64,000 nt of DNA from Streptomyces rugosispiralis (GCF_024505145.1 NZ_JANIAA010000003.1:248001-312000); one strand, 5' to 3'. Positions 44,624 through 52,349 are shown, counted from the first letter of the stretch. Notes: generated by a model from the sequence alone, not told the origin. Numbers and translations: made by a program.

Positions 44624-45469
44624 TCAGTGCTCCCCGAGCCGCTTCAGCAGGACGCGCAACGAGTGGGCCGCCTCCGCGACATGGGCGGCGATCTCGCTCA
44701 GCCGGGCGTCGTCCATCCGGCTGCGCGGCGCCGAGCAGCTGATCGCGTCGCCGCCGTCGTGCCCGGTGCCGAGCGGGACCGCCACAGAGCGGATGTCCAC
44801 CGAACTCTCGCCCTCGTCCTCCGCCCAGCCGCGCTTGCGGGCGTCGGCGAGCTGGGCGAGCAGCTCGTCCGGGTCGGTGACGGTGCTCGGAGTCAGCGCC
44901 GGGAGCGGCCAGTTGAGGCGGCGCTGGACCTCCGCCGCGTCGTACTGGGACAGGATCGCCTTGCCCAGCGCGGTGGCGTGCGCGGGCAGCCGGCGGCCGA
45001 CCGCCGAGTACATCCGCAGGGCGTGCCGGGATTCGCGCTTGGCCAGGTAGACGACGTCCGTATGGTCCAGCCGGCCGAGGTGGACGGCCTCGCCCGTCTC
45101 CTCGGCCAGCAGGTCGAGCACGGGCCCGGCGATCCCGGCGAGGTCGTCGCTCTCCAGATAGGCGGTGCCGGTCAGCAGCGCCTTGAGGCCGAGGCTGTAC
45201 AGCGTTCCGGACGGGTCGGTCTCCACCCAGCGGCGCGACTCCATGGTGCGCAGCACCGCGTGCAGGCTGCTCTTGGGCACGGACAGGGTGCTCGCCATGT
45301 CGGCGAGCGAGAGCCGGGCACCCTCGGCGCCCAGGAGTTCGAGCACTTCCAGGACGCGCGCCGCGGATTTGACGTCCTCGTGACGCCGGACCCGCGCTGC
45401 TCCCGACACCGATTCCACGCCGGCCTCCGCTCCCCGGCCCGGCGCCGCACCGGCCCCGGTCCCCGACAA
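44624..45469 (-). CDS. IclR-family transcriptional regulator
   Basis: The 281-aa protein has an N-terminal winged helix (ARLSLADMASTLSVPKSSLHAVLRTMESR) and a GAF-like C-terminal effector domain with DVVYLAKRESRHALRMYSAVGRRLPAHATALGKAILSQYD, the typical IclR cavity motif. The TTG at 45469 is the first start in the frame, with GGA close upstream, but GTG 45415 is also possible. It faces the same direction as the remnant/Gfo/Idh genes, with the probable operators at 44523-44543 and 45528-45544. Confidence 0.85.
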   Translation of the reverse strand: MSGTGAGAAPGRGAEAGVESVSGAARVRRHEDVKSAARVLEVLELLGAEGARLSLADMASTLSVPKSSLHAVLRTMESRRWVETDPSGTLYSLGLKALLTGTAYLESDDLAGIAGPVLDLLAEETGEAVHLGRLDHTDVVYLAKRESRHALRMYSAVGRRLPAHATALGKAILSQYDAAEVQRRLNWPLPALTPSTVTDPDELLAQLADARKRGWAEDEGESSVDIRSVAVPLGTGHDGGDAISCSAPRSRMDDARLSEIAAHVAEAAHSLRVLLKRLGEH

Positions 45470-45527
45470 CTTCCGTAGCTCGTCTTGACGCTATATCACG
45501 GCAAGCCTATGTTCCGTCACTCCAACG

Positions 45528-45544
45528 CCATTCGGTCTTCCGAA
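45528..45544. promoter_or_regulatory. IclR autoregulatory site candidate
   Basis: CCATTCGG (45528-45535) overlaps the dyad TTCGG-TCTT-CCGAA (45531-45544), just upstream of the iclR start. The CCATTCG element is shared with the site at 44537, which supports a common binding protein. Confidence 0.5.
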
Positions 45545-45940
45545 CGCTTCGCATCGGGCGGAGGCTCGTACGCAGACCAGTTGTCCCCTTTCCGGCGCCG
45601 GGTCTCGCGTGGTCGGCCCCACCCGCGCTCACCCCGCTGCGTACCGGTCGGCGAAACACACGCCACGCTCGCCGAGGCCCCGTACGGGCCGGACACCCGC
45701 GACGCCGCGGCGGCGGTGCGGCCGCGCTCGCGGCCGAGACGCGCGGCAGCCGTGTGCTGTACGTGGCGGCGCCGCCGCTGTCCCGCTTCGCGGGGCGGTA
45801 CGACATCTCGCGCCGCGCCGGGCCGCTGGGTTCCTCCCCGGCCCACCCACGGCCGGCGCACCGCGGACGCCGTCACCGAGGACCCCCGCTGACGAGGGCT
45901 CCGAGGTGCTCCTCCGCCACGGACACGGAAGGAACGTGAG
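45545..45940. other. Non-coding or degraded stretch
   Basis: Nearly 400 bp upstream of the Tat-signal remnant contain no intact gene on either strand. One plus-strand frame reads GGAAALAAETRGSRVLYVAA around 45712-45790, which could be the N-terminal dinucleotide fold of a lost flavoprotein, but it decays into low-complexity sequence in the same frame. I could not assign it. Confidence 0.4.
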
Positions 45941-46156
45941 ATGGCACAGAGCCCCGGCACCACGCGCCGGACCTTTCCGACCCGCACCGCCGCGGGCGCC
46001 CTAGGCGCGGCGGCCCTCGCCGCGGCGGGAGCCGGCGCGGCGGGAGCCACCTCCGATTCACCGACGGCCCGGCCTCTCGTGCTATGTCAAGGAACGAGCG
46101 CGCCCGCCGACCGAGGCGGGGGGTGGGTACGCGGCACCCCGGGGACCTGCGCATAG
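45941..46156 (+). pseudogene. Truncated exported-protein gene: Tat-type signal peptide only
   Basis: ATG 45941 follows GGAAGG at good distance. The frame has a twin-arginine n-region (GTTRRTFPTRTAAG), a hydrophobic core ALGAAALAAAGAGAAGA and cleavage-like ATSDSPTA, then 30 residues of unrelated sequence and a stop at 46156, 42 bp before the methyltransferase. No mature domain follows. It is probably the 5' end of a larger secreted enzyme gene, cut by the deletion that also brought the methyltransferase close. Confidence 0.55.
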
Positions 46157-46197
46157 GCTGGGTTCCTGTCAGGACAACGGCGGCAACGGGGGACACG

Positions 46198-47049
46198 ATG
46201 CGGAAAGAGGCGGTTCGGTACCTTCACTGTCCGTACTGCTCCGGGTCCATGACGATGACCGACGGCACGCTGCGGTGCCTCCAGGGGCACAGCTTCGACG
46301 TGGCGAAGCAGGGGTATGTCAATCTGCTGCGTGGCGCCGCCAAGTTCAGCGCGGACACCGCCGCCATGGTGGCGGCCCGCGCGGACTTCCTGGCCGCCGG
46401 TCACTACGCGCCGATCGCCGGGGCACTGGCCGCGCTGGCGCGCGAGACGGCACCGGAGGCGGCGGGCGGGGACCCCGGCTGTGTCGTGGACATCGGCGGC
46501 GGCACGGGCTACCACCTCGCCCGGGTGATGCCGGAGTTCCCGGACGCCGAGGGGATCCTGCTCGACATCTCCAAGTTCGCCGCCCGCCGGGCCGCGCGGG
46601 CGCATCCCCGGATCAGTGCGGTGGTGGCCGACGCCTGGGACGGGCTGCCGCTCGCCGACGGGGCCGCGTCGGTGGTTCTCAACGTCTTCGCACCGCGCAA
46701 TCCGGCCGAGCTGCGGCGGATTCTGCGTCCGGGGGGTGTGCTGCTGGTGGTGACGCCCCGGCCGGATCATCTACGGGAGCTGGTGGCGGCCCTCGGGTTG
46801 CTGCGGGTGGGCGAGCAGAAGGACGAGCGGCTGGCCGACCGGCTCTCGGCGCATTTCACCGAGGTGGCCCGCGAGCGGTCGCGGAGCACCATGGCGCTGG
46901 ACCACAAGGCCGTACCGCAGCTGGTGGGGATGGGCCCCAACGCCTGGCATCAGCAGGGCGAACGGCTGGAGGAGCGGATCGCGCGGCTGCCCGAGCCCTG
47001 CGATGTGACCCTGTCCGTCACCCTCACCGCGTACCGCCCGCTGGTCTGA
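46198..47049 (+). CDS. RlmA-type rRNA (guanine-N1)-methyltransferase-like protein
   Basis: The 283-aa protein combines an N-terminal zinc ribbon (CPYCSGSMTMTDGTLRCLQGHSFDVAKQGYVNLL) with a SAM-binding Rossmann domain starting VDIGGGTGYHLARVMPEFPDAEGILLDISKFAA. This order, the CxxC...CxxxH ribbon and the QGYVNLL motif identify the RlmA family, which methylates 23S rRNA G745 or G748; the G748 branch (TlrB/RlmAII) gives macrolide resistance in producers. Which nucleotide is modified here needs comparison. ATG 46198 follows GGGGGA. Confidence 0.85.
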   Translation: MRKEAVRYLHCPYCSGSMTMTDGTLRCLQGHSFDVAKQGYVNLLRGAAKFSADTAAMVAARADFLAAGHYAPIAGALAALARETAPEAAGGDPGCVVDIGGGTGYHLARVMPEFPDAEGILLDISKFAARRAARAHPRISAVVADAWDGLPLADGAASVVLNVFAPRNPAELRRILRPGGVLLVVTPRPDHLRELVAALGLLRVGEQKDERLADRLSAHFTEVARERSRSTMALDHKAVPQLVGMGPNAWHQQGERLEERIARLPEPCDVTLSVTLTAYRPLV

Positions 47050-47091
47050 CGCCGGGCCCCGGCGGCCCTCACCGCGCTCCGCTCGCCGGGG

Positions 47092-47574
47092 TCAGGTCCA
47101 GACGGTGTATCCGCCGTCCACCCGGATCGCCTCGATACCGCTGATGTACCGGGCGCCACAGCGGTCCTGGGGCAGGACGAGCTGGGGGCCCGCGCGGTCG
47201 AGCGGGGTGTCGTCGATGGTGACCGCGAGCAGGACGGGGGCACGGCCGAAGTCCGGGTCGATCTCGGCCCAGGACAGCAGCGCGCGGTGGCCGTCCACGC
47301 CACGTACGGCGATCAGGAAGCGCAGCCGGTCCTTGCGCCGGGCGGGGTCGAAACCGGGGCCGGCGGCGATCAGGACGTCGTGCAGGAACGGCCCGGTGAA
47401 GCGGTGGCGCTGGATGCCACTGGTGGCGCAGTCGAAACTCACCTGCGCCCCGTGCTGGGGCCAGGAGAGCAGCTCGGACACCGTCAGCCGGGCGGGGCGG
47501 CTCAGATCGCCGGTGAGGGCGACTTCCGCCATCGGACCGGCGGCCGTACTGGCGGCCGCGAGGGAGTCACGCAC
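47092..47574 (-). CDS. Molybdopterin-oxidoreductase-domain protein (SUOX-fold fragment-size)
   Basis: The 160-aa protein starts at GTG 47574 with AGGAGGTGG upstream. Segments VALTGDLSRPARLTVSELLSWP and FTGPFLHDVLIAAGPG, then LAVTIDDTPLDRAGPQLVLPQDRCGARYISGIEAI, match the oxidoreductase molybdopterin-binding domain (sulfite oxidase fold) of small stand-alone actinobacterial proteins. The cysteine in FDCATSGIQRHRF corresponds to the usual Mo-ligand position, though WxGV is replaced. The reaction is unknown. Confidence 0.75.
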   Translation of the reverse strand: MRDSLAAASTAAGPMAEVALTGDLSRPARLTVSELLSWPQHGAQVSFDCATSGIQRHRFTGPFLHDVLIAAGPGFDPARRKDRLRFLIAVRGVDGHRALLSWAEIDPDFGRAPVLLAVTIDDTPLDRAGPQLVLPQDRCGARYISGIEAIRVDGGYTVWT

Positions 47575-47698
47575 GGGCTACCACCTCCTGGAGGAGCGTT
47601 ACCCGAACACCCATCCCGGGCAAACGCACATGCCATGCCCATAGACCAAAGATCACGCTCATGCGAGGGAGAAGCCTGCCTCTACCTCGCATCTGCGG

Positions 47699-48050
47699 CT
47701 AGGACAAACGGCTCACCGTTGACTCGGGGAGGCGCAGTGCCGAGGCGGTGATACTCGCGATGTACGGCCCGGAGGAGACCGGCAGCAGATAGCCGGGGTG
47801 CAGGGCGGTCTCGCCGAGGGTGCCGGTGAACCAGCGGGCGAGCAGACGGGTGGCCACCAGCGCGGCCGCCACGAGGAAGGCGGCGTAGGCCCAGCGCGCC
47901 CCCTCCTGGCCGAAGCGCGAGAAGTGGCCGGTGATCAGCATGCCGATGATGGGAACGTACGCGAGGGCGAACCCCTGGCGGAGGCCGCCGCCTGCCAGGC
48001 CCCGCCGAGGCCCGCCGAGCCCAGCGAGATCACCGGCAGACTGATGCTCG
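47699..48050 (-). pseudogene. Remnant of a TDT/SLAC1-type (TehA family) transporter
   Basis: The 80 codons before TAG 47699 read MLITGHFSRFGQEGARWAY, LLARWFTGTLGETALHPGYL and LPVSSGPYIASITASAL, which is the middle of a tellurite-resistance/dicarboxylate transporter (TDT) protein. About 110 bp upstream, in another minus-strand frame, the sequence VISLGSAGLGGAWQAAA matches the N-terminal start of the same family. The region between is deleted and frameshifted, and the C-terminal third is missing. The gene is therefore dead. Confidence 0.75.
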
Positions 48051-48113
48051 CGCTCCGCGAGCCACGGGAGGCGGGGGCTGTGTACGGCGGAACGTTATAG
48101 CACGCACGGCCAC

Positions 48114-48158
48114 CAGGGTGTAAGCCTCATTCGTCAATAGACCCTGCGCTACCCTGGC
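48114..48158. promoter_or_regulatory. Inverted repeat in the CGNR gene promoter
   Basis: CCAGGGT (48114-48120) and ACCCTGG (48152-48158) lie 31 bp apart, ending 4 bases before the GTG start of the CGNR protein. An AT-rich stretch TCGTCAATAG lies between. Possible operator or -10 box for a leaderless start; weak evidence. Confidence 0.35.
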
Positions 48159-48161
48159 TGG

Positions 48162-48743
48162 GTGGCCAGAGAAGAATCGGACTCCGGGCGGCGGAACCCC
48201 GCGACCGCCGAGGCGATCGTGGACCTGCTCAACTCCCGGCCGCACGGCACGGCGTTCCCGGAGACGCTCCAGGACCCCGAGACGGCGAGCGCCGTGCTGC
48301 GCCCGTTCGGCCAGCCCGCCACGGAGCGACCGTCACCGCAGCGCATGGCCAAGATCCGCGCGCTGCGCACGACCCTCATGGACATCATCACCGCACCGGA
48401 CGGCGCGGCGGCACCCGGCTGGGCACAGCTGGCCGAGCGCGCGTCCTCCGTCACGTTGCGGCAGGACTTCCCGGAGCCCGGGAAGGTGCGGCTGCGGCAG
48501 GTGGGCGGCGACCCCGTGCTCGGCGGCATCACCCTCGCGGTGGCGGAGCTCGTCTCCGACGGCACCTGGCCACGCATCCGTATCTGCGCCAATGTCCGCT
48601 GCGACCACGCGTTCTACGACACCACACGCAGCCGCACCCAGCGCTGGCACGCGTACGACACCTGTGGCAACAAGAGCAACGTGGCCGCGTACCGGGCCCG
48701 GAAGAAGGCCGGCGCGGCGGCGACGGGGGACAGCAGCAGATAG
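48162..48743 (+). CDS. CGNR zinc-finger protein (ABATE-domain regulator)
   Basis: The 193-aa protein has an N-terminal ABATE region (AEAIVDLLNSRPHGTAFP) and a C-terminal CGNR zinc finger: CANVRCDHAFYDTTRSRTQRW then CGNKSNVAAYRARKK. In the family the motif is usually RRWCS...CGN; here the third ligand cysteine position reads RWHA, so histidine may replace cysteine. CGNR proteins are putative transcriptional regulators in actinomycetes. The GTG start lacks a ribosome site. Its last codons overlap an aldehyde dehydrogenase remnant on the other strand, which may have altered its C-terminus (KKAGAAATGDSSR). Confidence 0.85.
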   Translation: MAREESDSGRRNPATAEAIVDLLNSRPHGTAFPETLQDPETASAVLRPFGQPATERPSPQRMAKIRALRTTLMDIITAPDGAAAPGWAQLAERASSVTLRQDFPEPGKVRLRQVGGDPVLGGITLAVAELVSDGTWPRIRICANVRCDHAFYDTTRSRTQRWHAYDTCGNKSNVAAYRARKKAGAAATGDSSR

Positions 48744-48937
48744 ATCGGATAGTTCCAGGCCGAGAGGACCAGGGCGCCACCGAGCGGGTCGGACTCGGTC
48801 CGGGCCGTGGTCCCCTCCGGCAGATGGGAGACGGTGACCTCCGTGGGCCGCGGGGCGAGCCACTCCTCCAGGTGCTCGAGGCAGTCGTCGATCTCACGAA
48901 CCGTGATGTCGATCTCGCCGACCAGGCGGCGCCTCGG
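48700..48937 (-). pseudogene. N-terminal aldehyde dehydrogenase fragment
   Basis: On the minus strand, EIDITVREIDDCLEHLEEWL, PTEVTVSHLPEGTTARTESD and PLGGALVLSAWNYPIYLLLSP form a clean ALDH3-like segment, including the conserved PLG...SAWNYP motif. No start codon is left at the upstream end, and downstream the frame runs into the CGNR coding region. The remaining 80 residues lack the catalytic cysteine and glutamate, so this is a remnant. Confidence 0.75.
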
Positions 48938-48957
48938 CGCTCACCGCGCCCCGGCCG

Positions 48958-50613
48958 TCACAGCGCGGCGTGGGCGGGGATCTCCTCGGGGTCCGGGGCG
49001 GGCAGCGCCGCCCACTCCCGGGGTCCGGCTCCGGGTCCGGCTCCGGCCGTACGCCGGACCTCCGCACCGTGTCCATGGCGGACCTCGGCGCCGTGTCCCT
49101 GACGGACCTCCATGCCGTGTCCCCGCCTGCGGACCCGGACGGCCTCCCAGCCATCGGGGGGCTCCGGGCCGACGCGATACGCGATGTCGGGCTCGCTGGC
49201 GCGACGGGTGACCTCGCATACCCGTACCTGCCCCCGCGGGGCGAGCGCCAGCAGCCGGAAACACCGGTCGGCCGCCTCCCCCATCACCCTCGGGGCGGTG
49301 TCCGCCTCCCCCGGCCGGAACAACAGATAGGCGTCGCCCGTCACCACGGCGACATGGAGACACGCGGGGCCGGGACCCCTGAGCGCGGGACCGGCGGGAC
49401 CGGCGGGACCGGCGGGACCGGCGGGACCGGCGGGACCCGTGCCACGGCCGGTGAAACGGTCGCGCATCGCGAACGCCGCCCGCACCGCCCGCGCCGCGTC
49501 GTCCTCACACGTCTCGGGGTGGCCGAACAGCGCCGAGAAGACCGGTCCGGCCGCATGGGCCATGGTCCCGCCGAACCGTGCGACCTCCTCGCGGACCACC
49601 CCCTCGGCCTCCCGCAGCGCGTCCTGGACGGTCGAGGGATCGTGGCCGTGACCCTCCAACGCGTGGCGCACCCAAACGAGGCTGATCCGCTTGTGCTCCA
49701 CGGTGGATTCGCTCAGCCGCCGCGGCCGGGTGGCGCGTCCGCCCACCGCGGCGAGACCCGCCCTGCCCTGGGCCGGGGTGCCGGCCGGGGCCTCCCGCGC
49801 CGTGTCGGGCCTGGGCAGGGGCGTCACATCGACCAGCGCGGGACGGGACGGAGGGTCGAGCTCCGGGTCGTGGGCGAGGATCGCCCGCTCCAGCTTCTGC
49901 ATCTCGCGGGTGGGTTCGAGGCCGTACCGCTCGACCAGCTCCACGCGGCGGTGGCGGTAGGCGGCGAGCGCCTCGGTCTGCCGTCCGCAGCGGTACAGCG
50001 CCAGCATGAGCTGACAGCTCAGGCGCTCCCTCGTCGGCTCGGCGGCGGCCACCGCCTGCAGCTCCCCCAGGACCGCGTGGTGACGGCCGCACGCCAGCTC
50101 GGCCTCGAAGAGGTCCTCCTGGGCGTTGAGCCGGCTGTTCTCCCAGGCGGTCAACTCCGGCCAGACGAGGCCGTCCTCGACGAGGTCCGCGAGCGCGGGC
50201 CCCCGCCACAGCCCCAGGGCCTCCCGCAGCACCCGCGCGGCCGACTCGTGGGAGCCGGCGGCCACCTCGGCCTGGCCGCGCTCCACCGCCCGCCGGAAGC
50301 GGAGCAGATCGACGGCGTCGGGGTCCACCCGCAGCCGGTACCCCGGGGCGTCGGTCAGCAGCGTGGCCCGCCCCTCGGAGCCGGGTTCGCAGGACAGGGT
50401 CCGGCGCAGGTCCCGGACCGCGTTCTGGAGCATCTTCCGGGCGGTGAGCGGGGTGTCGCCGGGCCACAGGGCGGCCAGTAACCTGCTCGTGGCCACCACG
50501 CTGTTGGCGTGGATGAGCAGATGGGCGAGCGCCCCACGCTTGATCACTCCGCCCAGCGGCACCGGCACTCCGTCATCGAGCACCTCGAGGGGGCCGAGCA
50601 AGTGGAAGTCCAC
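48958..50613 (-). CDS. SARP-family activator with BTAD and degenerate nucleotide-cyclase-like domain
   Basis: The 551-aa protein has an OmpR-type winged helix (residues ~1-95, beginning FHLLGPLEVLDDGVPVPLGG), a BTAD helical domain (~100-245) ending MLALYRCGRQTEALAAYRHRR, and a C-terminal class III cyclase-like region (~315-510). The latter aligns with REEVARFGGTMAHAAGPVFSALFGHPETCEDDAARAVRAAFAMRD, but the metal-binding aspartate region IGD of active cyclases reads AAGP, so it is likely inactive and may sense or dimerize. A 9-bp DNA repeat encodes five GPA units near residue 410, and an 8-residue GHGxEVR repeat lies at the C-terminus. SARPs activate secondary-metabolite genes; this one flanks the operon at 54-64 kb. 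Confidence 0.9.
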   Translation of the reverse strand: MDFHLLGPLEVLDDGVPVPLGGVIKRGALAHLLIHANSVVATSRLLAALWPGDTPLTARKMLQNAVRDLRRTLSCEPGSEGRATLLTDAPGYRLRVDPDAVDLLRFRRAVERGQAEVAAGSHESAARVLREALGLWRGPALADLVEDGLVWPELTAWENSRLNAQEDLFEAELACGRHHAVLGELQAVAAAEPTRERLSCQLMLALYRCGRQTEALAAYRHRRVELVERYGLEPTREMQKLERAILAHDPELDPPSRPALVDVTPLPRPDTAREAPAGTPAQGRAGLAAVGGRATRPRRLSESTVEHKRISLVWVRHALEGHGHDPSTVQDALREAEGVVREEVARFGGTMAHAAGPVFSALFGHPETCEDDAARAVRAAFAMRDRFTGRGTGPAGPAGPAGPAGPAGPALRGPGPACLHVAVVTGDAYLLFRPGEADTAPRVMGEAADRCFRLLALAPRGQVRVCEVTRRASEPDIAYRVGPEPPDGWEAVRVRRRGHGMEVRQGHGAEVRHGHGAEVRRTAGAGPGAGPREWAALPAPDPEEIPAHAAL

Positions 50614-50619
50614 GGAACC

Positions 50620-50970
50620 TCACCTTCTGTCTGGATGCGCCTGTCCCCGTGTTTCCCCCGTGTCCCCCGTATTTCTTGCGTCCCCCGTATCCCTTGTGGC
50701 CCCCGTATCCCTTGTGGCCCGCGTGTTCCTTGTGGCCCGCGAACCCGTCTCAAGGGCGTCGGCCATCGCGAGCCGCAGCAGTTGCAGGCGATGGGTGGCC
50801 CCCGTCTTGGCACGGATGCGTCGCATATAGGTGTCGACGGTGTGCGGGCTGAGGCCCAGAGCACGCGCCACGGAGGGGTAGGTGTGCCCCTCCAGGACGC
50901 GGTCCAGCACCTCGCGTTCACGGTCGCTGAGTAAGTCCAGCGGTTGACGGCCGGGCCGTCCGGCATTCAT
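50620..50970 (-). CDS. Small LuxR-type regulator with repetitive C-terminal tail
   Basis: The 116-aa protein has a GerE/LuxR helix-turn-helix (LLSDREREVLDRVLEGHTYPSVARALGLSPHTVDTYMRRIRAKTGA) without a receiver domain. The last 40 residues are a repeat ATRDTG/ARNTGDTGETR encoded by short DNA repeats (50645-50745) that end 6 bases before the SARP start. The tail is therefore probably a slippage product and dispensable. ATG 50970 overlaps the small peptide gene by 4 bp (ATGA); the three genes form one transcription unit, so a joint role in activating the biosynthetic genes is likely. Confidence 0.8.
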   Translation of the reverse strand: MNAGRPGRQPLDLLSDREREVLDRVLEGHTYPSVARALGLSPHTVDTYMRRIRAKTGATHRLQLLRLAMADALETGSRATRNTRATRDTGATRDTGDARNTGDTGETRGQAHPDRR

Positions 50971-51194
50971 CGGCCCGAGGGCAGAGCCATGCCGTGCAGG
51001 CCCCAGCCGGTGTCGTCCTCACCGGGCGACTTGGCGCCGACCGCCGCCAGGGGCGTGGCGTCCACGGCGACGGCCAGCGGGTGAAGGCCGCCGGTGCCGG
51101 TTCCGGCTCGATCGTGTGCGGCCGTGCTCAGGAACAGCGAGAGGGCCGGTGCGGCGATCGCGGTCATGACGGCGGTGAGGAGCAACGTACGCAT
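50967..51194 (-). CDS. Small exported peptide upstream of the LuxR-SARP genes
   Basis: The 75-aa protein starts at ATG 51194, well spaced from GGAGG. It has a short basic N-terminus and hydrophobic core (LLLTAVMTAIAAPALSLFLSTAAHD), then a 45-residue mature part without cysteines and with no family resemblance. Translation couples to the LuxR gene through ATGA. Its position at the head of a regulator operon suggests a secreted or membrane-inserted factor, but the function is unknown. Confidence 0.65.
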   Translation of the reverse strand: MRTLLLTAVMTAIAAPALSLFLSTAAHDRAGTGTGGLHPLAVAVDATPLAAVGAKSPGEDDTGWGLHGMALPSGR

Positions 51195-51417
51195 TCTGGC
51201 CTCCGGTGGAAGAGATCCGGTATGGGAATCGGCCCTGGGCTCGGATGGGTCGATCATGGCTCGACCCCGGCCCCCGCACCACGCGTTCCGCCGCTCACCA
51301 AGGTGCCCGGCACCAAAACGAGGGGGGGATATAAGCGGACGGAATCGGATTCTTCGGTCGTCCGGCGTCACCGCGAGGAGGCGTCAGTGGCCCATGGCCG
51401 CCCCCGCACTGGCGCGA

Positions 51418-51909
51418 TCATGGTGTGGCGTGGAGCACCAACAGCAGCAGCCGGCACGGCGCCCAGACCTCGGAGAGCGTGCAGGAATGGCGTGCGGGCA
51501 CGAAGACCATCTCCCCGGCGCGCAGCCGCAGTTCGACACCCCCGCCCCGGTGGGCCACGGGGTCCGGGTCCTCGACGCGGCAGCGCGCTCCCCCGCTCAG
51601 CGGAAAGAGCAGGACATCGGCGCCGACACGCCCGAGCGGGAGCGCCGTCCCGGCCGGCAGCAGCCGTTCGTACGCCTCGACGGGGTAGCCCATGACATGG
51701 CCCAGATCGGCGGCCAGTTGGCGGGCACGCGCGCCGGGGGGCGCGGGCCGCCACTCCGTGTCCGCCACTTCCCCGCCGTACGTCCCGTCAAGGCTCGGGA
51801 GGACGCTGTGGGCACGCTCGGGCCACACCACCGCGGGGCCCCTGTCCTGGTACGTCGACAGGCACAGCGCCAGGTCGCGGAGGAAGAGTTCCCAGTCGGT
51901 ATCGGACAC
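51418..51909 (-). CDS. Cupin-like protein of unknown function
   Basis: The 163-aa protein begins GTG 51909 (AAGGG-rich upstream). The C-terminal half forms a single beta-barrel: VGADVLLFPLSGGARCRVED and LRAGEMVFVPARHSCTLSEV resemble the two cupin strands, with the histidine in ARHSC as a possible metal ligand, the others being less clear. The N-terminal half (WELFLRDLALCLSTYQDRG and DLGHVMGYPVEAYERLLP) is helical and unrecognized. It has a JmjC-like/cupin-4 look but I cannot assign it. It is 223 bp upstream of the small peptide gene. Confidence 0.6.
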   Translation of the reverse strand: MSDTDWELFLRDLALCLSTYQDRGPAVVWPERAHSVLPSLDGTYGGEVADTEWRPAPPGARARQLAADLGHVMGYPVEAYERLLPAGTALPLGRVGADVLLFPLSGGARCRVEDPDPVAHRGGGVELRLRAGEMVFVPARHSCTLSEVWAPCRLLLLVLHATP

Positions 51910-52146
51910 CCTTGCCCTTCGCTCTCGAAAGGTCGCTTCTCGTGACCGCCACCGGCAACGGAACGACGCAAGCTCTCCGAGGCGATCGAGCACCGATCAC
52001 ACGGCAGGCATGGGCAGCTGACGACAGAGGACGGCCCGGTGGGCCGCCGGAAGTGTCGTCCGCGGAACCCCCCGCGCAGGCGGCTGCCCATCCTCGCGCG
52101 CCGGCGGCCCGGTGTGCCAGTCACGCACCGGCGGTCCCGCGCCGGC

Positions 52147-52294
52147 GTGACAGCCACATTCGGCCAGGACGCGCATGGCCACGGTGACAGCCACATTCGG
52201 CCAGGACGCGCATGGCCGCGGTGACGGACACATCCGGCCAGGCCGCAAGAGGCCGCGCTGACCGACACGTTCCGCCGGAACACATGAGGCCGCG
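52147..52294. repeat. 37-bp tandem repeat (minisatellite), about four copies
   Basis: Units at 52147-52183 and 52184-52220 are identical except for one base; 52221-52257 and 52259-52294 are progressively diverged. Each contains GTGACAGCCACATTCGGCC or its variant. The block lies in the gap between the cupin gene and the LuxR stop codon and carries no real gene. Confidence 0.85.
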
Positions 52295-52318
52295 ACGGTA
52301 TACCACCGTCGCGGCCTC
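52286..52318. terminator. Perfect 14-bp hairpin after the LuxR gene
   Basis: GAGGCCGCGACGGT (52286-52299) pairs perfectly with ACCGTCGCGGCCTC (52305-52318), with a 5-nt loop, 32 bp beyond the LuxR-type gene's stop on its downstream side. It overlaps the last repeat unit. Confidence 0.8.
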
Positions 52319-52349
52319 ACCTCCCCGCCCGCCGCCGGACGGGCGCCGG

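Noticed and set aside
52147..52294. 37-bp tandem repeats as a CRISPR array
   Set aside because: Units abut without spacers and diverge progressively, as in minisatellites.
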